Shown here piece after piece: positions 1 to 10,361 of a DNA stretch of 64,000 nt. Every line of letters starts with the position of its first letter. Positions within the stretch are counted from its first letter, which is position 1. The DNA is from Trileptium ribeirensis. Its lineage: Eukaryota; Nematoda; Enoplea; Enoplida; Thoracostomopsidae. The stretch is taken from NCBI GenBank assembly GCA_030248225.1, contig JASANE010024863.1, positions 1 through 64,000 on the forward strand. The letters run 5' to 3'. The notes under the pieces were generated by a model. It saw only the letters and a program-made list of their open reading frames with translations, had not been told where the DNA came from and did no database searches. Both the position numbers and the translations under genes were made by a program.

Positions 1-1120
1 TCCAGGCCGTTTTCGACACGGTAGAAGACTTTGGTAATTTGCATGCATTAGTTTAGGATTCCGCCACAAACTGGCATCAAACACGTTTACGATTTTTTCA
101 GCCGATTTCCAAGAGACCCTGGAGCTTCTTTGGGCTCGTGCTCCATTCCACGTCAACATTCATAGCCTGAGTTGAGCCTAAGTCATAAGACAATCTACAC
201 GAACTACTCCAGGTCACACGGCTTAAAGACCCAATGTTGGGGAAGAAGAGAGAGAGAGAGAGAGCGAGAGAGAGCGGTCCGCTCAGAACGGACGCAGTCA
301 TTTGCACGCGTGAGCCTTCAGGAGGAATTAAGAACGGAACCCCTGACGCTAGCCCCAGAAATTTGAGCTACTACTCTGAGATTCGTGCCGCTCCGAATAA
401 AAATGTCAGTGAACTAACCCCAAGATTTAAGACGGGTCTCAGGCCGTTTAGACACGGTAGAGCACTCCGTCGTGCAATTTTAACAATGTAACAACTAGCG
501 ATGGGTCGATGCGGTCGCTCCACAGGGAGTGACGTATCAGGACCTTTCGTGCGTTGTTGTCCCCCTTTCTTACGGCTTTACAAATCTATCATTCTAACCA
601 CGCAGGGGTATCCAAAGTGTTTTTAAGCCTAAATCACCACCAGTCCCTTTTGGTACTCAAACTGAGCAATTCGTTGGGGGGGCGGCAGCGCGTGCCCTGG
701 GCATGCGGGCGAATGACTGCGGGCCTGCAGCTAAATTAAAGGTGCTCGGAGAGGAGCATGACCAAAGCAGAAAACGAGACGGAGTCAGCTGCAGCGTATA
801 GGCAAGTCAAATTTTAAGGCAATTCTTGTGCTCGCACCCGTTAGCCGAGCGACGACCCTGAGAAGACTACAAAGTGATTGTTCCTCCAGCCTTTTCCGTG
901 AAAGAAATTTATAGGCGCGAGCCCATAAACCGTTTAGACACGGTGGGTCTCGATACAGCGCCGCCTTTTCATGTCAAACCAACAGCTCGAAAGGGCTTTA
1001 TAAGGCAACAAAACCCGGGAGACGCGGCAGCGCATCCCTCTTTTGACGACGACCCGTATTTCAAGCTGACCCTGGCGCACGCAGAGTTGGTGACAAACTT
1101 TCATTGCAAGTAACCCGCAG
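1..1120. repeat. Decayed direct repeats around a CCGTTTAGACACGGT motif
   Basis: A motif close to CCGTTTAGACACGGT occurs near 8-24 (with an extra base), 443-458 and 929-944, so at spacings of about 435 and 485 bases. A second shared phrase, a tacaaagtga stretch followed by gaaattTATAGGC, occurs near 869-916 and 1157-1182. This looks like a strongly diverged tandem or clustered repeat. No reading frame here is convincing: the short open frames are compositional. The unit boundaries cannot be fixed by eye. Confidence 0.45.
243..276 (+). repeat. GA-dinucleotide microsatellite
   Basis: A run of about 34 bases of nearly pure GA dinucleotides with one or two C interruptions. It explains the glutamate/arginine-rich short open frames crossing it. 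Confidence 0.95.
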
Positions 1121-1540
1121 CTGACGTCCGGCCTCATGACATAGTACGAAATGGAGTACAAAGTGAAAGGAAATTATAGGCAGGAGAGTGCCAAATGGCC
1201 CAGAACTTTCACAGGCGAAGTCAACACACGGTCAGCCAGGAAGGTTTGTCTTTATGTCCTGTCAGGCGGGTAAGGCAGTCCACGGGGAGCAGAACACAGG
1301 TGCAAGCGGTATTGATTTTCGCTTGGGGAGCAATCAGAATTCGCATCACCGTAATCACATGTACGTATGTATATAGGGTACACTGCGAGGTACCCCTTTT
1401 TGTGTACAGATATTTGGGGCACGATGTCATAATTACTGTTATGTTGTTATATGTTAATAAAATGTCAGGGTGTGAAATGCTTACCTCAGCGATACAACGA
1501 CTAAATTACCATAGGGTAGGAATTATTAAACCATTCTAAG
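1121..1540. other. No recognisable feature
   Basis: A 114-codon open frame runs here on the plus strand (1195-1539) and overlaps other short frames, but it shows no domain, repeat or splice context I recognise. I treat the stretch as unannotated. Confidence 0.4.
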
Positions 1541-2560
1541 ATGAGTGGGCATTCCCCATACCTAGTAAAAGTGATTACTCGGAGTTCACCGTCCGAGAGC
1601 ATGAGGATCGGAGGTACAGACAAGAGAGTCTCTAGGTAGTCCCGCAACCCAAATCAGGCTTTACCCATTAGGAAATTGGTAATAGCCTCGGATCGAAATA
1701 GGGATATTCACCACCATTTAAGATCAAGGATTTAAATAGGAATGAGGGAAAGGCGAGTCAGCCTTATTACCTGTGAGCAGGCTTAGGGGTTGACTCTCCC
1801 TCAGGGGGACCTTCGTACCACTAGATACGTGGGCCAAAGTAGGGGCCAGGCCGAACACCCTGGTTAACCCGCCGGCAGCCTACTAAGCTAAGCGGTTCCC
1901 TTAGGTCATCGCATAGATCACCAGGGAGTCGTGGAAGCCGGGGTTGTCCGGGCACCACGCCAAGAAAAATGGTGGTGCAGCTGGGATCCCTTAGGGCCAG
2001 AACTGGTCCTAGTACACTAAACATCGCACTGGTCGGTGCGAGAAAATTCTAGGAGGAAAATATAACGGCGCTCAGGGCGCTGTTTGCTCATAGGGGTATC
2101 GGCACGTTTCTGCCGATATTTCAAGAACGAAAAACAGCAGGCAGTCGGAGGCAGGACCAAAATCATGCCCTGGCAGACCAGCTGCTGGGGAAATAAAAAT
2201 TTAGCTGTATCTCCCACGAGAGGCCCGTCAGAGGCCGTTTTAGGCGTAAGAAACACAAAATTTTGAAGTCCCGTTTGAGTTTAGGAGATCCTGGGCAGAC
2301 CCGTGGGGGTGGGCGGCCCCGGTTTTCAACTAAGCAGTTAAGGTTGGACCCGATAAGTGTCTCGGGCTCCAAAAATCGGGGACTTTTGGTTGTTTTAGTT
2401 GTGCTTTTAGGCTTAGAAAATGGAGGCTTAAGCGCCTGTTCGGAGATCCGTAAGTATTTAGGGGAAACGAATTTTCTGACCCGCCGGGACAATTTGACAC
2501 CCCTAACGGATCCTTTATGAGATTTAGTCGCCCCTGTTCCCCCAAAATTGCGAACAAGCC
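1540..2560. other. GC-richer unclassified block
   Basis: About 1 kb that is visibly richer in G and C than the rest of the window. It has a sharp change to AT-rich DNA after about 2560. Open frames exist on both strands (for example 133 codons on the minus strand at 2163-2564), but their composition is dominated by Pro, Arg, Lys and Ser and I recognise no domain. The block could be a piece of an unclassified mobile element, or coding DNA of low similarity. I do not assign a function. Confidence 0.35.
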
Positions 2561-3410
2561 TCAAAAATCGACTTTTATCGTTACACCCTAAAATAGCGCC
2601 TTACCCGAAATTTGTTTTCTATAACCCGAAAATTCTTAATTTTGGATATTTTTCAAATTTATTTAAGATTCCCTGAAAATCTCAGGCTTTTACCTTGGCA
2701 CTTTGACTCCGTGTATTTCGCCGTGCCATTCACGTCTGTATTTGTTTTCTGGCCGACATCATTGGTACTCATCTCATTCTTACGGAAGCAATCAGAGTAA
2801 TATAACATATAAGGTGCTCTGAGTTATTATACGAGTCCCAAAGGCACGTCAGTATTTGGCCTGAGAAAATTAACATGAAATAGTGCTTCGACGTCTTGCA
2901 ACTAAGTATTTGATTTGGTTGTAGTCATCAATTATTTCTGATACATTCTTTTTCAACGAGAAATCCAAGTGATTTGCAAGGAGCTAATAATAAGCCTTAC
3001 TTTTGAGGTTTTCTGAGGTCATCTCGAATTCGTCTAGTTGTACATGTTTTCGTCAACTTGTGTGATTAAAATTTTCTTAGTCAGCGTTAAATCACCGTCG
3101 TAGTCGATGAAGGCGACCGGGTGTCCACTTCTGACGCCTTCTATAAGATATGACGGTTGGAAACACAGAGTACTCCCTCAATAAATGCTCAACCATACCA
3201 GGGTTGCTGTTCTGTTGGCCGGATTCTGAACTCCCTTCTCGTAGAGGTGCCGGCTGATCTCTTTCCATGTATCTCGAACCTAGACCGCATGCAGGAACAA
3301 TCAACAAATTAACATTCCAACCGTACACGCATATATACATGAAATTACTCACAGTGTGGGGAACAGTAAATCATCCTTATTAGTTATGACGTATACGTAA
3401 GCGACATGCC
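2561..3410. other. No recognisable feature
   Basis: AT-rich DNA without convincing coding potential, terminal repeats or tandem structure visible by eye. Confidence 0.4.
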
Positions 3411-3414
3411 GGCA

Positions 3415-4110
3415 GTCGTCGCTCATGCCGGGGGGTTGCGGCCATCCCAGGGGCCGGCCAAATTTTCCTATGGGGTCGGTCTTGAGGACCTTTTTTCGGT
3501 CTTCACAGCCATATTATTCGCCTACGAGGTCAGTTTTTGCACTAGGATCCTGCCTCAAAACTAGTCGAGACGCAATAAAAATATTATTCACAGCCACATT
3601 ATGTATTTCTGTATTTACACTGGACTAAACATATATATTTATATAGTACATATGTACCACGAATATCATTGTTTTTACAGGGTTTTGAGCGCCTCTGTTT
3701 TTTGGTCGAATTGTAAATATCCTCCTACGGCGATGGAGTGTTCCAGTGCTATTTTACTGCTGAATTCGTGGTTTATCCACCGTGGCCCATAGCATACATT
3801 CAATGTCTAAATATCTAGTTAGTATATAAATAAGTATAATTATTAATTAGATTAACTTTTATTTCAGGGAATGCCGTCGTGAACGAAAAAGCTTTCCGCA
3901 AATTTACGGCCGTACATGCAACTCTAGCAACAAGCAGGCGCAATTTGCGCAAGGTTTTGCACTAAGGAACTACTTCGAAACTCGTCGAGCCGCCAAGCCC
4001 CCCACCGGAGGGGGGTGCTGCGCACCCCAACCCCAGGGGGGGGTTACCCCCTGGCTTTTCGGTCTCGGGGGTCCGGACCTCAGGGGTGTTACCCCTACCC
4101 CCCGCCGGCA
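3415..4110. repeat. Diverged direct-repeat pair with GC-rich hairpin cluster
   Basis: A phrase beginning TTTTTGCACTAGGA and ending in CTAGTCGAGACGC near 3533-3572 returns in altered form near 3954-3993. Close to each copy lies an unusually GC-rich run (3420-3470 and 3990-4110). The second run consists of several short self-complementary G/C blocks, such as CCCCCACCGGAGGGGG. The arrangement suggests two diverged copies of one unit about 420 bases apart, or a pair of decayed termini. No coding content is evident between them. Confidence 0.4.
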
Positions 4111-4690
4111 TGTATGCGTAAGCCTAAGTGTTGACTTTTGCTTCTTGATAAAACTTTAATTATTATATCACAAAATGGAACGGTGTGTCACTTAAGGGGA
4201 CTTCGCCACACAACCTAGTTAAGTCCGCCGGTGACTTGCTATACTAATTGGGCTCTAGGAGTGACTAGCGCACTTCCCTTGAAGATGAAAGAAATAGGGA
4301 TCACATGGTCATCATTTTGAGAAGCTGACGGTGTAGCTGGATAATCATGAAAGTCTTGTGTCATGAATTTTGTTACACAATCATTCGTTGAATATTTGAG
4401 CACAATATTAAAAACGCATAAGTGCAATTGCGTTGCTGTTTTGCGTTTGTACATGAAACAGCTAGCTTCTAGGAAAATTACTTGTCTCAGTTTCACACAA
4501 CATGGTGGTTGCATAAAGCAGTAGCCACTATTTGAAGCTCATTTTGGTCCCCTCACTGTATTTTATTTTAATTTTATTATAATTTTATTTTATTTTTAAA
4601 ATTTAGTTATAGTTTTATATTAATAGTCTTATTTTATTATACTTTTTATCATGTTACATAGCTATATAATGAAATACGTGTTTTGTATAA
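4111..4690. other. Unannotated; homopolymer-like AT tract at 4555-4690
   Basis: The first part holds only short overlapping open frames without recognisable domains. From about 4555 to 4690 the sequence is almost entirely A/T in a TTTTATTT-type pattern, a simple-sequence tract directly upstream of the repeat that starts near 4698. Confidence 0.5.
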
Positions 4691-4697
4691 CATTTTA

Positions 4698-5240
4698 TTG
4701 AGCGGAGCGAATTTTGCCTTCGTCAGAAGGGAAAATTTGACACCGTTTGTTCGTCCACCCGTCCGTCCGTCGAACTCCTCTATAACTACTGAGCCGATTT
4801 AGTTTTTTGGTTTGAAAGTCCTAATATCATTTAATTTCAAGACAGTTTTTGTCAAAATTTCCTTTTGTTAAACATTAGTTAGGCATGTTAGCCTAGTTTT
4901 AGCATTTTCAAAGAAAAATTGCTTATTCGTCTATGAATAATCAGTATAAAGCTATTATTTTGGTACATATACTACAGCTCGCTGTACTGATTATGAATCT
5001 GGTGTTTATTACGGGTGTTTATATGGGGTTTTATTGCGTATGTACTGGTGTTTATTACGAATTTAAAAACATGCGAATTACTAGTGAAATATTATTTAGC
5101 AAATTTTTTGGCAATTTTTTGGGCTCAGAAATGAAAAAAATCACAGGGGGTTTTAAATGTCGCCGATTATGAATATGACATTTCTAAAGCTCTAAAACTT
5201 AACTGTATATGCCAATTAGTTAATTTTATGCAAATTATAG
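4698..5240 (+). repeat. Divergent family A repeat
   Basis: It starts with TTGAGCGGAGCGAA, the same beginning as the better preserved family A copies near 11.1, 31.1 and 42.0 kb. A TCCG-rich tract follows (4755-4772), then the phrase ACTACTGAGCCGATTT and a TTTGGTTTGAAAG phrase, in the same order as in the other copies. Beyond about 4830 it no longer aligns by eye with the canonical family. It is therefore either a related subfamily or a chimera. Its right part carries one of the two direct repeats that flank the LINE at 5235-9930. Confidence 0.6.
5150..5228 (+). repeat. Left member of direct repeat flanking the LINE
   Basis: An approximately 80-base stretch (TGTCGCCGATTATGAATATG, then AAAGCTCTA and an AATTAGTTAATTTT end) recurs in diverged form at 9990-10093 on the other side of the LINE. 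It is far longer and more diverged than a normal LINE target-site duplication, so it probably belongs to the pre-existing repeat into which the LINE inserted. Confidence 0.6.
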
Positions 5241-5410
5241 AATCACCTCAAAATTGCTCACCGGTCCAGCCCCCGTCCATGTACGTATATCACTTCTTTG
5301 TATATTTGATAGCTTGTCGATTGGGGCCAGACATAATGCCGCTTCAGTTGTTGCGGTAGTTTCGTTTTGAACACAACTGAAACAATACGGAGAACAGCCA
5401 ATCCACGGTG

Positions 5411-7028
5411 TCAACAACGTGCTAGGAAACCGGAGTCGTGGAGTCTTGATTTAAAAATATCTGTTGTCGGTGCCGAAACAACAAGTTCGGGTAGATGGTT
5501 CCACACGCCGACTACACGCATCGCAAATTGAAACTTTCGATAGTTGTGTCTAGCGACTCGGTTAACACGTAAATGGAGATAATGACGACGAAGGCCACTT
5601 GAAGGAGCTAGTTCGACATGGTTGTTCCATTCTAAGTCCACAAGTCCATATATCATCTTATGTAGTAGAATAAGATCAGCACGTACACGATGGGGACGTA
5701 GAGAGTCGATGCCTAACCATTGCAGTCTATTTTCATAGTCAAAATCACTAATTTCAGGAACTAGCTTTGTCGCCCTGCGTTGCACCGATTCCAGCAACAC
5801 AATGTCTCTTTCCAGATATGGACTCCATGCATAAATGGAGTACTCTAAAATCGAGCGGACTAATGCAATATAAAGGGACAAAAATGTACGCTTGCTCCAA
5901 TATCGGATTGTTCGGCGCATCGCACCAATAACGATATTTGCCGATTTGACCGCCGCGAAACATTGAAGGGAAGGTTTTAGGTCAGTTGAAATGACAACAC
6001 CAAGATCTTTGCACGAGGTTGCATTAGGGACTGGGACATCGGACATGTAATATTGCACTTTCGGGTTTGCCGATACAAAATGTAAACAAGAAAATTTAAG
6101 AACATTGAAGCTGAACAACCATGTAGAGGAATAGGCATCCTCCAACGAGCACAAGTCACTTTGTAAATCATTTGTGTCGATTTCGGTAAATAATCGATGG
6201 ATTCGACGCACTAATTCGGTATCATCAGCAAATGTGTAAACTACTGACGATACATATTCATCCAGGTCGTTTATATAGTATAGAAATAATATTGGACCCA
6301 AAACTGTGCCCGGGGGCACTCCGGATAATACTGGACACGATTGTGATCGAGTGACATTTACTGCAACTTGCTGAGACCTGCCAGTTAAGAAACCCCTAAT
6401 CCAATTAAGCAACTTTCCTCGTATCCCATAACCATGAAGCTTAATCAAAAGACGCTCATGTGGCACGCGGTCAAACGCTTTGGCCATATCTAGATAAATG
6501 ACGTCGACAGCATTACCGTCATCCACAATGCGGCTAATGGTGTCTAAATATATACTGGATCAACTGCAATTCACAGGAGCGCTTTTTCATAAAGCCGAAC
6601 TGAGAGCTATGCCAAATATTGTTCAATTCAGCGTGACGTATCAGCACTGACGCCACTAGACGTTCCATTACCTTGCATAGACATGACGTTAAGTTAATAG
6701 GTCTGTAGTTCGACTTTTCTGAATGGCAACCAGATTTAATAAGCGGACAGACGTAAGCTGTCTTCCATGAGGTAGGGACTAAACCAGAATCAACTGACTG
6801 CTGAAAAAGATTTGACAGAGGCTCGGCCAGTACAACAGCACAGTTCCGTAAAAAACAATTCGAAATATCATCCGGACCTCTTGAAGCGGAAAGCTTCAAC
6901 TTTGAAAGAACTTCATAAACCGTTTCAACAGAAAAGACAATGATTTCTACTGAGGTAGCAAACTTTGAACGGAAAGCTGGCAATTGTGATAGGTCCTCAC
7001 GTACAGAAACTGAGCAGAAAAAAATCAT
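5411..7028 (-). pseudogene. LINE reverse transcriptase domain (ORF2), one frameshift
   Basis: The domain copies LINE RNA into DNA at the nicked target. It lies in two frames. The N-terminal 164 codons (7028-6534) carry the early RT motifs GPDDIS, PLIKSG and NYRPINLTS, ending in QFGFMKKRSC. The remaining 371 codons (6526-5411) are uninterrupted and carry YLDMAKAFD (residues 11-19, first catalytic aspartate), GVPPGTVLGP (69-78) and FADD (99-102, catalytic aspartate pair). The C-terminal part includes the conserved WNHLPE motif of this group. The frame change falls near 6526-6545. All catalytic aspartates are present, so this is the best preserved RT in the window. The start at 6526 is not a true initiation codon. 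Confidence 0.9.
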
Positions 7029-7500
7029 TCAATACATTAGCAGTTTCAGCGTCAGACGACGTCAATGAGCCATCCGGTTTTAATACTGGACCAATTTTAG
7101 GTTTTGACTTTTTCTTACTATTTACATACTGCCAAAAACTCTTAGGATCAAATTTTATATTTCTTGCTAATCGTTTTTCGTAACTGTAAATAGACCTATT
7201 TGCTTCGTTTGTCACTTCCCAACTCCGGAGCATATAAATATCATAGGCTGTCGGTGTACACGCACGTTTAAAATATCTGTAGGTAGGCGTTACGCTGACG
7301 TTTTAATGCAATTTCAAAGCTGCTAGTTAACCATGGCACATTTGGTAAGTTTTTCCCCGACGTAATCGTGGGGAACAGGATTCAGTAGCTAGCCTAACCG
7401 TGTTTGATATCAGTTCACAGGCCTCAGGAAGCTCTAGATCAGACAATGATGATAAAGAACTAGCAATGAATCTACATGCTTTCGCCCAGTCTGTTCGCCA
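6997..7500 (-). pseudogene. LINE ORF2 linker between endonuclease and RT
   Basis: The minus-strand frame at 7233-6997 encodes the typical region between the two enzymatic domains of CR1/Jockey-like ORF2. It has an NRSIYSYEKRLARNIK stretch, then PKSFWQYVNSKKKSK, a PDGSLTSSDAET phrase and NDFF. These are the positions at which related elements carry their FWxYVxSK and DGxLTxxDxE motifs. The stretch between 7500 and 7240 is also readable as linker but contains a stop. It joins the endonuclease upstream and the RT downstream in shifted frames. Confidence 0.8.
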
Positions 7501-7511
7501 AATATTAAAAC

Positions 7512-8300
7512 CTATGTTATTTTTAGCCGAATTTCAGTACATAGAGTTATCGAAAAATTTACCACAAGGTGGTCAGATACGCCAAGACCAGGAGATATGT
7601 TGACACTTGTAACATTATCACTATCGTTTGAAAAAACAAGGTCTAATACATTATTTTTACGAGTAGAATCAAAGACGTGTTTGTGAAGATGAAGGTCAAG
7701 CACAATCGACATAAACATATCTGCAGAACTGGACCAATTAAAGGTTTCCCAGTCTATGGAAGGATAGTTAAAATCGCCGATTAAGAGCAAATCAGCATTA
7801 GCATGGTTATGTACACAATTTCTAATACAATCAAAAAGCAACTTGTTTTTAGCTCCGAATTTGTTGGGGATCTGTAGACACATATAATTAGCAGTTTATC
7901 GCTACCACATAGGTGAACCAATGCAGCTACAAAATCTTCACAAACAGTATCCAATGATACAGCAGTTGAGCAATAATCGTTTGATATATACAAACTAACA
8001 CCACCACCTATGGAGCTGGATCTATCAACCCGATACATTTTATAATGTTGCAATAATAACTCGTAGTTTTTAATTTCAGATCGACCCCACGACTCCGTAA
8101 CACCTATGACACCAAGGTTTGGCCGTTTTAATATATAGTTTTTACAAACAAACACATTTTATTTACCAAACTTCTAGCGTTAAGCAATATACACTCAACC
8201 AGTTTTGAAACAGAATTACAACTAACAAATACATTATCAGAATTACGACGTTGTTCCGGATAACCATAAACAGTATTTGTTACAGTAACAATATCCGGCA
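7512..8300 (-). pseudogene. LINE AP-type endonuclease domain (ORF2 N-terminus)
   Basis: This domain nicks genomic DNA to prime target-primed reverse transcription. Read on the minus strand it begins with LLNARSLVNKM (near 8190), followed by GVIGVTESWG (catalytic glutamate region) and GGGVSLYIS. After a frame change come LLIGDFNYPSIDW (catalytic Asp and Asn), LDLVFSND and LGVSDHLVV (catalytic Asp-His near the C-terminus). The frames 8155-7781 and 7883-7512 overlap, marking a frameshift near 7850, and a stop lies just upstream of 8155. Motif order and spacing match the endonuclease of CR1/Jockey-like LINEs. All the usual catalytic positions I can check are present. Confidence 0.88.
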
Positions 8301-8314
8301 AAGTCACATTATTT

Positions 8315-9145
8315 ATAAAAAATCACGTTCGCATAGCTTCGATTTGTCCTATAATTCCTATATTTGTCCTATATTCGAAAATTGTCCTATATTTGTCCTA
8401 TATTTTTCGATTTGTCCTATATTTTCGTAATATTTGATTTCAGGACATGCTGTTCCAGCGAGATACGGCTTCGTCCAGGGTTTTTGGATATGAGGCGGCG
8501 ATGGCCGGCATCGTCGTCTCCCATTATTGTTAAATTATTATTGTTAAAGATTACGTTACACGACTCCACGGCGCCGAAAACGCTCATCTATTGAGCGTGT
8601 CGCCTGGGTTGATCCGCTCGTTCAGGAGCGCTCATTCTGAGTTCGCTGCGGAGAAAGCGGCGAAGCAGCGCAAGCAGTCTGCCGATGCGGCTGCTAAAGA
8701 CGCTTCTCGTGCCCAGTCCACGTCGTCGTCAAATGCGGGTCGGCTCAATTGCGTCAGGCGACTGAAGCGGCAACGCGAATCTGAAGCGATGGTCGCCGAA
8801 AATATGCTGTCCGAGGCAACCGCAGCATTGGACATGGCCTGCTCGGAGAAGGTCTTGCGGATGAGCGCTGTAACTGCTGCGAAGGTAAAAATCTCAATGG
8901 CATCTGAGAAGCTGAAAACCCTGCGCGCATCTGTTGCCGACCTCAACGATGAAGAAATGAAGCTCCTGAAAAGATGACTAACCGCCGAAGTGAGCAAGTG
9001 AGCCATTATTCCTGTCCTATATTTTTAGCGGATGGTGTCCTATATTTTTTTCGAAGCGAATCGAAGCACTGCGTTCGGTACTGTCTAAAGGCGAGGCATG
9101 AGAAGCCAATTGACGCGGATTTGGTGGATCCTTCGACACAGGTCG
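8315..9145 (+). mobile_element. 0.8 kb insertion between LINE ORF1 and ORF2, unclassified
   Basis: This block interrupts the minus-strand LINE: ORF1 similarity stops near 9150 and ORF2 similarity resumes near 8300. It contains several direct repeats of TGTCCTATATTT (about 8345-8425, and again near 9012-9050). A short inverted phrase, GCTTCGATT near 8335 and AATCGAAGC near 9058-9068, may mark its ends. The plus strand holds an alanine-, lysine- and serine-rich open frame (8534-8977). I cannot assign it to a known superfamily. A degenerate hAT-type element is possible, because the frame resembles the charged tail found after some hAT-like proteins, but this is a weak impression. Confidence 0.6.
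8534..8977 (+). CDS. Predicted coiled-coil frame in the LINE insertion
   Basis: The plus-strand frame is open from about 8534 to the TGA at 8975-8977. It has no ATG near its beginning; a TTG lies at 8591, and a possible splice acceptor (ttgttaaAG) ends at 8549, so it may be a terminal exon. The product starts around HLLSVSPGLIRSFRSAHSEF and continues as a long charged, alanine-rich helix with heptad-like spacing to a basic end (KLLKR). GC content is well above that of the surrounding LINE, consistent with different origin. I do not recognise the family with confidence. It could be the C-terminal tail of a transposon protein or a captured host exon. Confidence 0.45.
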   Translation: MIIVKDYVTRLHGAENAHLLSVSPGLIRSFRSAHSEFAAEKAAKQRKQSADAAAKDASRAQSTSSSNAGRLNCVRRLKRQRESEAMVAENMLSEATAALDMACSEKVLRMSAVTAAKVKISMASEKLKTLRASVADLNDEEMKLLKR

Positions 9146-9149
9146 GCGA

Positions 9150-9924
9150 TTTCTAACTATACGACCATTGAATATTTTAACATCTTTACCAGGTTTAACC
9201 TGATCGTCCAACTTCTTCTTAAGTACTTTTTCAGCAATGATCTGAGTAGGAGTTAAATCACAACGCAAATTTACAGTGGCAAAAATTGTGCCTTTTAAAT
9301 TACGAGCACACGATAGAACAAGACCACGTTCGGATTGATTAGTAAGAACGAATTTAATCGGGCGTTTTTTATCGCCCAATCGCTTGCCTATTCCTATCAC
9401 TGCTTTAATATTTACCGTTGCTGGATCAATTGACATTGAATGAAACATTTTATTTATATTGTTTAAATCAGCAGTTTTTTATCCTCTACCTGAGAATTTA
9501 TTTCATCCATGTTAAAGACCATATTATTCTTACTACGAAAGCTTATATCTTGTATTTCATTGACGACATCCACTGCTGACAAACCAGCATTAGAGACACC
9601 ACTCGTTTCCAGGACCGACACACGCTTTTCCAAAGCTGTATACTTTTCCTCCATCTGCAATAACCCCTTTTAGATTCCCTTCACTTTTACAGCACCAAAA
9701 TCACAGGTCCAATTTAAATTAACACTACCCTTTGCCAACTCCTTCGCAAGCGCAGTCGACACTCCGGAACACTGACGATGAAATAATCGTGAGCAAAAGC
9801 TACAGCTAACTTGGGTATCTCCCATCTCTGTATTAATTCGACGAGTATCGCACTCCGGATTGAAATAATACACGACATCATGCTCGTCATTTCCAATACT
9901 TCCGCGTAACATTCTATGAGTCAT
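9150..9924 (-). pseudogene. LINE ORF1 protein: zinc finger, coiled coil, RNA-binding region
   Basis: ORF1 proteins of these LINEs bind the element RNA. Three adjacent minus-strand frames make up this one. At 9924-9670 there is a PHD-like cysteine finger (SCSFCSRLFHRQCSGVS, then NWTC). At 9660-9463 a short coiled coil (YTALEKRVSVLETSG) is followed by FRSKNNMVFN, the usual start of the RNA-binding fold. At 9448-9150 the C-terminal part carries RLGDKKRPIKFVL, ATVNLRCDLTPTQ and KIFNGRIVRNRR. Frameshifts near 9665 and 9455 break it. The frame at 9448-9017 continues into the insertion after about 9150, so its last 40 or so codons are not LINE sequence. Confidence 0.82.
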
Positions 9925-9989
9925 TACTAATTTAAGAAAATGTTATAACCTGAATGCAATTGGGCTAATTGCTAATTTTTTGCGCTAGG

Positions 9990-10093
9990 TGGTTTCGATG
10001 TCGCTGATCATGAAGATGTAGCTTTTAAAGCTCTACGATTTTATTGTCTCTAATTATATAGTTGATATTGCTAATTAGCTAATTTTTACCTAG
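9990..10093 (+). repeat. Right member of direct repeat flanking the LINE
   Basis: Diverged second copy of the stretch at 5150-5228 (GATGTCGCTGATCATGAAGATG, shortened here to its first part GATGTCGCTGATCATGAAG, then AAAGCTCTA, ending in AATTAGCTAATTTT). Together the two copies bracket the LINE. Confidence 0.6.
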
Positions 10094-10361
10094 CTAGCTT
10101 TTTGTATGGTGGATTTACCATCAATTGTCTAAAACGTGGTACTTATTGTAAATCGATTACATATTTGGTTTAAATACATGTATAGTATACATAAATAAGA
10201 TCATATACTTTGTATATTCCTTCGTTCTTTTTTGTAATTTGTAACGTTTATATACTAGTTTTAGTTTCTGGCACGTTACATAGCAAGCTACATGCGACTT
10301 ATTTATTTCTTTATCAATTTGAATTCACTATAGAGTATTAACGGATTTTTAACAGTGATGA
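10094..10361. other. No recognisable feature
   Basis: AT-rich spacer between the LINE-flanking repeat and the first SINE. No reading frame or repeat structure is visible. Confidence 0.5.

Larger units (their letters stand above)
5235..9930 (-). mobile_element. CR1/Jockey-like non-LTR retrotransposon, nearly full length
   Basis: Read on the minus strand, the element has the order expected for this LINE group. It begins with a cysteine-rich finger and ORF1 nucleic-acid-binding protein (9924 to about 9150), followed by an AP-type endonuclease (about 8300-7512), a linker (about 7500-7000), the reverse transcriptase (7028-5411) and a short 3' region. Several frameshifts split the frames, and an insertion of about 0.8 kb (roughly 8315-9145) separates ORF1 from ORF2. 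The copy is therefore not autonomous as it stands. The RT motifs resemble the CR1/Jockey clades, but clade assignment by eye is tentative. Ends are approximate; no clear target-site duplication was found. Confidence 0.9.

Noticed and set aside
1540..2040. Ribosomal RNA fragment
   Set aside because: The block looked rRNA-like in composition, but I could not find any conserved rRNA landmark and would not call it from composition alone.
5235..5417. A separate 60-codon gene at the 3' end of the LINE
   Set aside because: It lies in the LINE 3' region directly after the RT stop, shows no domain, and is explained as untranslated element sequence.
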